Positions 1 through 5,145 of a stretch of 9,702 nt of DNA are shown piece by piece. The notes beneath the pieces were generated by a model that worked only from the letters and a program-made list of their open reading frames with translations, searched no databases and was not told the DNA's origin. The stretch is from JAVBNC01 sp031551765 (lineage in GTDB: Bacteria; Desulfobacterota; Desulfovibrionia; Desulfovibrionales; Desulfovibrionaceae). How positions within the stretch are numbered: position 1 is the first letter of the stretch; every line of letters starts with the position of its first letter. The position numbers and the translations under genes are program-made. The DNA lies in NCBI GenBank assembly GCA_031551765.1, contig JAVBNC010000099.1:1-9702 (forward strand). Reading direction: 5' to 3'.

Positions 1-18
1 CCCCCCCCCCCCCCCCCC
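1..18. repeat. Poly-C homopolymer tract (18 C)
   Basis: The first 18 bases are an uninterrupted run of C, just upstream of the GGAGG (22-26) of the first gene. A run this long is unlikely by chance even in GC-rich DNA. It could be a slippage-prone tract that alters expression of the gene at 35, the end of a longer tract outside the window, or a sequencing or assembly edge artefact. The sequence does not decide between these. Confidence 0.6.
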
Positions 19-34
19 GCCGGAGGCACTCCAC

Positions 35-949
35 ATGCAAATTATCGACTTCAGGTTTCGGCCGCATACGCCCGAGATTATTAACGGGATCAAGAACAGC
101 GCCATGTTCAAGGCGGCTTGCGAGGCCATAGGCTTTGACAAGCGTATTCCCCAGTCCTTGCCGGAAGTGGTGGAAGGGCTGAAACAGCGCGGGGTGGAAC
201 TTTCGGTCATAACCGGGCGCGATTGCGAGGTTACGTACGGCTTTCCGGCCAACAACCCCAGCGTGCTGGAGTTTGTGAAGGCGTATCCGAAACTGTTCGT
301 GGGCTTTTGGGGCATAGACCCGCACAAAGGTATGAAGGCGGTGCACGAGACGGTGCACGCCGTCCAGGACCTGGGCATGAAAGGGATAGCCACGGACCCG
401 TACCTGGCGCATATCCCGGCCAACGACGCGCGCTATTACCCGCTGTATTCCAAGTGCTGCGAGCTTGGGGTTCCGGTGTTCATCACCACGGCCCCGCCGC
501 CGCAGGTGCCCCGGGCGGTCATGGACTACGTGGACCCGCGCCATGTGGACATCGTGGCCCGCGACTTCCCGGAACTGGTCATCATCATGAGCCACGGCGG
601 CTACCCCTTTGTGAACGAGGCCATTTTCGCGTGCATGCGCAACGCCAACGTGTACATGGACCTTTCGGAATACGAACTGGCGCCCATGGCGGACGTGTAC
701 GTGCAGGCGTTGAACACGGTGATTGCCGATAAAGTGGTGTTCGCCTCGGCGCATCCCTTTGTGGAACAGGCTGAAGCCATCGAGATCTATAAGAATTTGA
801 AGCTGAACGACGACGTGCGGCGCAAGGTGATGTACGAGAACGCGCGCCGCATTCTGGGCCTTTCCGGCAAGCGGGCGGACGCGCCGGTCAAGCCTTACGG
901 CAACGCGTTTCCGCTGCCGTACCTGCCCTTTGTGCCGGTATCCAGATAA
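35..949 (+). CDS. Amidohydrolase-2 family (ACMSD-like TIM-barrel) protein, probably without the usual metal site
   Basis: The protein has 304 residues and starts at ATG 35, nine bases after GGAGG (22-26). Its overall pattern is that of the amidohydrolase_2 (PF04909, ACMSD-like) family: an N-terminal IIDFRFRP strand, a central barrel, the SHGG strand at residues 186-189, and a C-terminal NARRILGL helix typical of the family. The key residues are changed. The N-terminal HxH is RxR (R7, R9); the mid-barrel metal histidine region reads FITTAPP (149-155); the C-terminal metal aspartate region, usually GSDxP, reads ASAHP (237-241). Only the catalytic-type histidine H187 remains. Family members use one Zn for hydrolysis or decarboxylation, so this one may be metal-free, use a different site, or be non-catalytic. 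It lies 9 bases upstream of the pduS-like gene, so it is co-transcribed with the BMC genes. Its substrate is unknown; a role in preparing the BMC substrate is only inference. Confidence 0.8.
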   Translation: MQIIDFRFRPHTPEIINGIKNSAMFKAACEAIGFDKRIPQSLPEVVEGLKQRGVELSVITGRDCEVTYGFPANNPSVLEFVKAYPKLFVGFWGIDPHKGMKAVHETVHAVQDLGMKGIATDPYLAHIPANDARYYPLYSKCCELGVPVFITTAPPPQVPRAVMDYVDPRHVDIVARDFPELVIIMSHGGYPFVNEAIFACMRNANVYMDLSEYELAPMADVYVQALNTVIADKVVFASAHPFVEQAEAIEIYKNLKLNDDVRRKVMYENARRILGLSGKRADAPVKPYGNAFPLPYLPFVPVSR

Positions 950-958
950 CCGGGCAGC

Positions 959-2344
959 ATGGTCGGCATGGACAGGGACGCATTCATAGCGGCGGTCAGG
1001 GCGGCCGGGGTGGTGGGCGAAGGCGGGGCCGGGTTTCCGGCGCACGTCAAGTACGCCTCGCCTGCGGAGACCGTCATTGCCAACGGCTGCGAGTGCGAGC
1101 CGCTGCTGCACACCGACCGCCACATTATGCAGCATCAGGGGACGGCCGTGCTGCGCGGCCTGCGCGCCCTGGCGGACGCCGTGGGCGCAAAGCGCGCCGT
1201 GCTGGCGCTGAAAAAGAAGCACACGGACCTTATCCCGGCCCTGCGCCAGGGGGCGGACGGCCTGGGCCTGGAACTGTTCCTGCTGGACGACTTCTACCCG
1301 GCCGGAGACGAGCAGATTCTGGTGCGCGAGGTGACCGACAAAAGCGTGCCGCCCCTGGGCATACCCCTGCACGTGGGCGCGGTGGTGGCCAACGTGGGCA
1401 CCCTGGCCAACGTGGACGCGGCCCTGGGCGTCAGGTCCGGCAGTTCCGGCACGCCCGTGACCCGCAAGGTTTTGACCGTCACCGGCGAGGTGGCCCGGCC
1501 GGGCCTGCTGGCCGCGCCCGTGGGCGCGCCGCTGGCGGAATGCCTGGCGCTCGCCGGGGGCGCGCTGCCCAAAGATCCGGTCTTCGTCATCGGCGGGCCC
1601 ATGATGGGCCGGGTGGTGGAAGGCCAGGACGCGCTGGCGCGGGAAAGCGTCACCAAAACCAGCGGCGGGCTTATCGCCCTGCCCGCCGGGCACCCCCTGC
1701 ACCGCAACGCTACGCAGTCCGTGGCGTCCATGCGGCGGCGGGCGGCTTCCGCCTGCATCCAGTGCCGCTTCTGCACGGATTTGTGCCCGCGTTTCCTCAT
1801 CGGCCACCCTTTTGAGACCCACCGCGTTATGCGCGCGTTCGGCGCGGGCGCGGAAATGGAGCTGGAATCCGGCACCCTGGCCGCCCTGTGCTGCGAATGC
1901 GGCGTGTGCGAGCAGTACGCCTGCCCCATGGAACTCTCGCCCCGGCGCATCAACCAGGCGGTCAAGGCCGCCATGCGCGAGGGCAAAAAGCAGTATGCGG
2001 GCGACCGCGCCATTCAGGAAAGCTCCCTCTCCTGGCGCGAATACCGCAAAATTCCCCTGCCGCGCCTGGCCGCGCGTCTGGGCATCGCCCGCTACATGCC
2101 CCTGGCTACTCCGTATTTAGGAGAAGTCACGCCCGCGCGCGTGGCCATTTCCCTGCGCCAGCACATCGGCGCGCCCGCCCTGCCCGTGGTGCGGGAAGGG
2201 GACCGGGTGAAGGCCGGCGACCTGATCGGCGAAATCCCGGACAACGCCCTCTCCGCGCGGGTGCACGCTTCCATCAGCGGCCGCGTGACCAGTGTGGATG
2301 CCGCCGTCCATATCGCAAGCGAGCAAGGAGCCTCCCATGCATGA
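959..2344 (+). CDS. pduS: PduS/RnfC-like BMC electron-transfer protein (cobalamin reductase type)
   Basis: This 461-residue protein matches PduS in length and order. A complex I 51-kDa/RnfC-type nucleotide and flavin domain has the glycine motif VGEGGAGFP (19-27) and ANGCECEPLL. An SLBB-like segment starts at VLTVTG (171-176). Two 4Fe-4S motifs follow: C266-x2-C269-x2-C272-x3-C276-P and C311-x2-C314-x2-C317-x4-C322-P, with an extra C312. A C-terminal RnfC barrel-sandwich domain spans about residues 394-455 (SLRQHIGAP, VHASISGRVT). PduS reduces cob(III/II)alamin for the adenosyltransferase in 1,2-propanediol BMCs, and it is also proposed to pass electrons through PduT across the shell. Both partners (PduT and an EutT-type transferase) are encoded just downstream. 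The start is ambiguous: ATG 959 and ATG 968 are in frame and neither has a strong Shine-Dalgarno sequence, so coupling to the upstream gene is likely. The end overlaps the next gene by 8 bases. Confidence 0.93.
   Translation: MVGMDRDAFIAAVRAAGVVGEGGAGFPAHVKYASPAETVIANGCECEPLLHTDRHIMQHQGTAVLRGLRALADAVGAKRAVLALKKKHTDLIPALRQGADGLGLELFLLDDFYPAGDEQILVREVTDKSVPPLGIPLHVGAVVANVGTLANVDAALGVRSGSSGTPVTRKVLTVTGEVARPGLLAAPVGAPLAECLALAGGALPKDPVFVIGGPMMGRVVEGQDALARESVTKTSGGLIALPAGHPLHRNATQSVASMRRRAASACIQCRFCTDLCPRFLIGHPFETHRVMRAFGAGAEMELESGTLAALCCECGVCEQYACPMELSPRRINQAVKAAMREGKKQYAGDRAIQESSLSWREYRKIPLPRLAARLGIARYMPLATPYLGEVTPARVAISLRQHIGAPALPVVREGDRVKAGDLIGEIPDNALSARVHASISGRVTSVDAAVHIASEQGASHA
2325..2330 (+). 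promoter_or_regulatory. Ribosome binding site that fixes the pduT start
   Basis: AAGGAG lies inside the end of the pduS gene, six bases before ATG 2337. It selects this start over the upstream in-frame ATG at 2292. Confidence 0.75.
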
Positions 2345-2891
2345 CCACGCCGCCGTCGGCATGGCGGAATACACCAGCATTGCCGCGGGCATGGAAGCGG
2401 CGGACCGCATGGTCAAAACGGCGGACGTCGCGCCGCTGTTCTTTAAGACCATCTGCCCCGGCAAATATCTGGCCGCCGTCAGCGGCGACGTGGCGGCCGT
2501 GGACGCCGCGCTTGCCGCCGCGCGGGAGGTCAGGCCTTCCAGCCTGGCGGACTGGTTCGTGCTGCCCAATATCCACAGGGACGTCATTTCCGCCCTGGCG
2601 GGCTGCGCGCCCATCAAGGAACGCGGCGCGCTGGGCGTTATCGAGACCTTTTCCGTGTCCGCGTCCATCGTGGCGGCGGATGCGGCCGTGAAAGCCGCCC
2701 ATATCCGGCTCATGGACGTACGCACCGCCTTGGGTCTGGGCGGCAAGGGCTACGTGCTGCTGACCGGCGACGTGGCCGCCGTGCAGGCCGCCGTGCACGC
2801 CGGTTCCGGCCGGGCCGGGGACAGCGGCTTGCTGGTGGGCACGGTGGTTATCCCCAGGCCAGCGGACGCTTTTTTTGACCAGGTGTTGTGA
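2337..2891 (+). CDS. pduT: PduT-like tandem BMC-domain shell protein (BMC-T) with Fe-S cysteine
   Basis: A trimeric shell tile of 184 residues, the same size as PduT, made of two BMC domains. The first begins near VGMAEYTSIAAGMEAADRMV and the second near ALGVIETFSVSASIVAADAA. The segment KTICPGK (37-43) matches the PduT loop whose cysteine (here C40) helps hold a 4Fe-4S cluster at the three-fold pore; with PduS upstream this suggests electron passage across the shell. The second domain ends in the usual shell motif VIPRP. The start at ATG 2337 is chosen because AAGGAG (2325-2330) lies six bases upstream; an in-frame ATG at 2292 sits well inside pduS and would add 15 non-BMC residues. The 8-base overlap with pduS implies translational coupling. 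Confidence 0.94.
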   Translation: MHDHAAVGMAEYTSIAAGMEAADRMVKTADVAPLFFKTICPGKYLAAVSGDVAAVDAALAAAREVRPSSLADWFVLPNIHRDVISALAGCAPIKERGALGVIETFSVSASIVAADAAVKAAHIRLMDVRTALGLGGKGYVLLTGDVAAVQAAVHAGSGRAGDSGLLVGTVVIPRPADAFFDQVL

Positions 2892-2917
2892 TTTGACTTG
2901 ATGGTTGATTGTGTGAA

Positions 2918-2956
2918 CGCCTCCGGCGGCCAAAGGGCTGTGCCCTTTGGAAACCC
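2918..2956 (+). repeat. Intergenic palindromic repeat, type B, copy 1
   Basis: The conserved block AACGCCTCCGGCGGC is followed by a perfect hairpin: CCAAAGGGC (2930-2938), loop TGT, GCCCTTTGG (2942-2950). The reverse complement of 7230-7250 matches the bases before and into this hairpin (GTGAAyGCCTCCGGCGGCCAA) with one difference. There is no T run after the stem, so it is not a classical intrinsic terminator. It sits in the 80-base gap between two shell genes and may affect RNA stability or processing. Confidence 0.8.
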
Positions 2957-2960
2957 TTGT

Positions 2961-2966
2961 AAGGAG
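2961..2966 (+). promoter_or_regulatory. Ribosome binding site that fixes a GTG start at 2972
   Basis: AAGGAG at 2961-2966 shares its last base with a possible GTG start at 2966, so that start cannot use this site. The in-frame GTG at 2972, five bases further on, is well placed and is taken as the start of the BMC-H gene. Confidence 0.7.
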
Positions 2967-2971
2967 TGACC

Positions 2972-3382
2972 GTGGAACAGAACGCCCAAGGATTTATCGA
3001 GGCCACCGGCTACGTGGCGGCCATTGAAGTGGCGGACGCCATGGCCAAGGCGGCGGAAGTGGTCATTGTCATGGCCCACAAGGTGGACGGCCCCAGGGTC
3101 TGCGTCATCTGCGAAGGCGATGTGGCCGCCTGCAAGGCCGCTGTCAGCGCGGGTGAAGAGTTGTGCAAAAGCAAAGGCACGCTTATCGCGGCCAACGTCA
3201 TCCCCCGGCCGGAGCAGGGCGCGGACGAGCTGTACCGCCTGCTGGACGCCATGAAAGCCCGCAAGGCCGCCAAAAAGGCGGAACGCGACGCGCGGCGGGC
3301 GGGCAAGGCGGTTCCGGCACCCAAGGCTGTCGTAACGGCAAACGTTTCGAAAAAAGCGGCCAAAGGCGCGGCGAAAAAATAA
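2972..3382 (+). CDS. BMC-H shell protein with a basic Lys/Ala-rich C-terminal tail
   Basis: The protein has 136 residues from GTG 2972 (see the ribosome binding site at 2961). Residues 1 to about 88 form one BMC (PF00936) domain: GFIEATGYVAAIEVADAMAK, then EGDVAACKAAV and NVIPRP. This is a hexameric facet protein. The loop that would line the central pore reads KVDGPR (37-42) instead of the glycine-rich KIGSG-type loop of PduA/EutM, so its pore chemistry probably differs from that of the second BMC-H protein at 6294. After the domain comes a tail of about 45 residues with roughly 11 Lys and 4 Arg plus many Ala (KARKAAKKAERDARRAGK and a KKAAKGAAKK end). It is likely disordered or partly helical. 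A tail like this could face the cytosol or the lumen and bind nucleic acid, cargo or a neighbouring tile; this is inference. Confidence 0.9.
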   Translation: MEQNAQGFIEATGYVAAIEVADAMAKAAEVVIVMAHKVDGPRVCVICEGDVAACKAAVSAGEELCKSKGTLIAANVIPRPEQGADELYRLLDAMKARKAAKKAERDARRAGKAVPAPKAVVTANVSKKAAKGAAKK

Positions 3383-3409
3383 GCCCCCGGCACAGCCAAG
3401 GCGGCAGCG

Positions 3410-4150
3410 ATGAAACATGTGATTACCGCGCTGGACATAGGCGCGGCCAGAAAAATGGGCCGGACCAGCCTCTCCGTGCCCGCCGGGACCCTGGTGACCC
3501 CCCAGGCGGCGGACGACGCCCGCGACTACGGCATCACCCTGCTGCGGGAAGGCGAGAGCGTTCCGCAACGCGGCCCGCGCGGCGGCGCGAAAGCGGCGGC
3601 GCCTCAGGCCGCGCGGCCTGCCGTGTCGCCCGTTCCCGCTGTCCCTGCCGCTCCCGCGCGGGATACGGCGGCTCTGGAAGCGGAAGTGCGGCGTCTGGTG
3701 GCGGCCCGTCTCGGTCCCTCAGCCGACCCGGCGGCGTTGGACGCGGCCATCCGGGCCGTGCTGTCCGCCGGTGGCGCGGGGCAGTCCACGGAAACCCCCT
3801 TTGTCCGCCGCGCGGGTGGCCTGGCCCTGGTGCGGCGCGAAGGCCTGCCCAAGACGGGCGGAAGTCCCAGGTCCGGGCCGGAAGCTGTGGACATGATCGA
3901 AGCCCTGCCCCCGGACGGCGGCGCGCCGGGCGTGGGCTACCTGCGCTGGGAAAACACGTCCTTCACCTGGACTTTTTCCGAAGCAGAAGTGGTGACCGTG
4001 CTCGCGGGCGAGCTGACGTTTTCCTGCGAAGGCGCGTCGCTCAGCGCGTCCCCCGGCGACAGTTTCCGTATCGCGGCGGGCGCCACGGTAACCCTGGCCG
4101 CCAGGGGCGAGGCGTGCTGCGTGCACAGTTCCTGGCCGCCCGGCAAATGA
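3410..4150 (+). CDS. eutQ: EutQ-like cupin protein, possible BMC acetate kinase
   Basis: The 246 residues resemble EutQ (about 230 residues) along the whole length. The N-terminal module VITALDIGAARKMGRTSL...VTPQAADDARDYGITLL covers residues 4-45. A Pro/Ala-rich linker and helical middle section follow (about 50-125). The C-terminal cupin domain (about 165-246) shows GYLRWENTSFTWTF, VVTVLAGELTF, ASPGDSFRIAAG and a final SSWPPGK, like the end of EutQ. Salmonella EutQ has been reported to have acetate kinase activity and to affect ethanolamine BMC assembly. No ackA or pduW gene is in this window, so EutQ could provide the ATP-forming step after the phosphotransacetylase; this is inference. ATG 3410 is preceded by a modest AAGGCGG (3398-3404). 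It lies 27 bases after the BMC-H gene, in the same operon. Confidence 0.88.
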   Translation: MKHVITALDIGAARKMGRTSLSVPAGTLVTPQAADDARDYGITLLREGESVPQRGPRGGAKAAAPQAARPAVSPVPAVPAAPARDTAALEAEVRRLVAARLGPSADPAALDAAIRAVLSAGGAGQSTETPFVRRAGGLALVRREGLPKTGGSPRSGPEAVDMIEALPPDGGAPGVGYLRWENTSFTWTFSEAEVVTVLAGELTFSCEGASLSASPGDSFRIAAGATVTLAARGEACCVHSSWPPGK

Positions 4151-4181
4151 CGGCACGTAACGGCAAGTAAAGGATGACCCC

Positions 4182-4940
4182 ATGCATTTTCTGACCGAAG
4201 ACGATATCCGCGCCCGTTGCCCGCAGCCCGGCTGCTCCCTGCGCCTTGCGCCCGGCGAACGGCTGACCCCTTCCGCCGCCGAATTCGCGGCCCAGATGCG
4301 GGTCACGCTTCTGCAGGACGGCGCGTCCGCCCCGGCCGCGTCTCCCGCACCCAAGCAGAGCGCGCCGAAACAGAGCGCGCCCGCGCCGGAACCCTGCCCC
4401 TGCCCCGAAAACGGCGCGGCCGAAGACGGCATGACCCATCTGGACGCCACAGTCATGGCCCCCAAGAGCCATCCGCGCATCGTGCTGCGCGGCAAGCTGG
4501 ACACGCTGCTCTCGGCCGTGGTGCTGACGGAAACCCAGTTCGACCCCAAGAACCGCCTTTCCGGGTTTCTGAAAACCTGCCTCGCGGACGTGCGGGGCTG
4601 GGTGCTGCAGGTGCTCACGGCGGAAGTTTCCGGCAGCGCGCCGTCCATTCCCGGCATGGGCGGCATGGACCCGGAAACCCTGCGCACGGTCTCGCGCGAC
4701 CCCAAGCGCTACCTGGGCCTGGACCACTACTGCCCGGACCCGGCCTTGGGCGCCAACGCCGCCCTGTGCAACTGGCTGCGCGCTCTGGCCCGCGAAACGG
4801 AAGTGGCCGCCGTGCAAAGCCGCCTGGGCCGCCCCGAACTGACCGGCGCGCTCAACCGCCTGAGCAGCGCGCTGTATGTGCTCACGCTGCTGACCCTGGC
4901 GGCGGAAAAGGGCATGGATGTGACGAAGTTGAAGGCGTAG
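4182..4940 (+). CDS. eutT: EutT-like ATP:corrinoid adenosyltransferase
   Basis: A 252-residue protein with the architecture of EutT (about 267). The N-terminal module FLTEDDIRARC...RLTPSAAEFAAQMRVTLLQDG covers residues 3-47. A Pro/Ala linker includes two copies of KQSAP (58-67). The adenosyltransferase domain starts at MTHLDATVMAPKSHPRI (84-100), then RGKLDTLL, and carries DPKRYLGLDHY and ALNRLSSALYVLTLL near the end. EutT attaches the 5'-deoxyadenosyl group of ATP to cob(I)alamin for ethanolamine ammonia-lyase. Enterobacterial EutT has a metal-binding H-x11-CC-x2-C motif before the domain; here the same place holds only a CPC (C72, C74) with no matching histidine or CC pair, so metal dependence may differ. 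ATG 4182 follows AAAGGA (4169-4174). With PduS upstream it could form a cobalamin reduction and adenosylation pair. No B12-dependent enzyme is visible in the window. Confidence 0.87.
   Translation: MHFLTEDDIRARCPQPGCSLRLAPGERLTPSAAEFAAQMRVTLLQDGASAPAASPAPKQSAPKQSAPAPEPCPCPENGAAEDGMTHLDATVMAPKSHPRIVLRGKLDTLLSAVVLTETQFDPKNRLSGFLKTCLADVRGWVLQVLTAEVSGSAPSIPGMGGMDPETLRTVSRDPKRYLGLDHYCPDPALGANAALCNWLRALARETEVAAVQSRLGRPELTGALNRLSSALYVLTLLTLAAEKGMDVTKLKA
4353..4382 (+). repeat. Short tandem coding repeat, two 15-base units (KQSAP x2)
   Basis: Two consecutive 15-base units that differ at only a few bases encode KQSAPKQSAP in the linker between the N-terminal module and the transferase domain of the eutT-like gene. 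Linker length may vary between strains. Confidence 0.7.
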
Positions 4941-4963
4941 CGCCTGTGGCGCGTTGGCGCAGG

Positions 4964-5112
4964 AATGCCTCCGGCGGGCAGGGCGCTGCCCTGCACCCGG
5001 CAGGGGGATGATGATGCGGCACCTCCTGTGCCGCACCCCGCGGGCGGAGCCTGTGGCTCCGTGCGCTTGCCGCTTCCTGCGGCAGCGAACCCCTGCACCC
5101 CGCGACAGGGGT
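4964..5112 (+). repeat. Composite type B palindromic repeat: array of five hairpins
   Basis: The gap between eutT and pta (4941-5145) is filled with inverted repeats. It opens with GAATGCCTCCGGCGG (4963-4977), shared with the repeats at 2918 and, inverted, at 7210. Then come five stems: GCAGGGC 4978-4984 with 4988-4994; GCGGCAC 5016-5022 with 5028-5034; CGGAGCC 5045-5051 with 5055-5061; TGCCGC 5068-5073 with 5079-5084; ACCCCTG 5089-5095 with 5106-5112. The final ACCCCGCGACAGGGG (5097-5111) recurs exactly at 8762-8776. No T tract follows any stem. The gap may act as a stability or processing element between operon halves. No gene is seen here. Confidence 0.82.
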
Positions 5113-5134
5113 GAGAGCCACAATAAAACGGTAT

Positions 5135-5140
5135 CAGGAG
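5135..5140 (+). promoter_or_regulatory. Ribosome binding site that fixes the pta start
   Basis: CAGGAG, five bases before ATG 5146, supports this start. An open frame continues upstream to 4954, but that part would translate the hairpin array and has no resemblance to phosphotransacetylases. Confidence 0.75.
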
Positions 5141-5145
5141 TTTTC

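Noticed and set aside
2292..2336. Earlier ATG for the PduT-like gene
   Set aside because: It adds 15 residues unrelated to BMC domains. ATG 2337 has an ideal AAGGAG and gives exactly the PduT length.
4978..5112. CRISPR array or riboswitch between eutT and pta
   Set aside because: There are no regularly spaced identical repeats with unique spacers. The hairpins are different from each other and parts recur elsewhere as dispersed repeats. No conserved riboswitch core such as a B12 box was recognised.
4954..5145. Upstream in-frame extension of the phosphotransacetylase
   Set aside because: It would translate the hairpin array and has no family similarity, while ATG 5146 has a well-placed CAGGAG.
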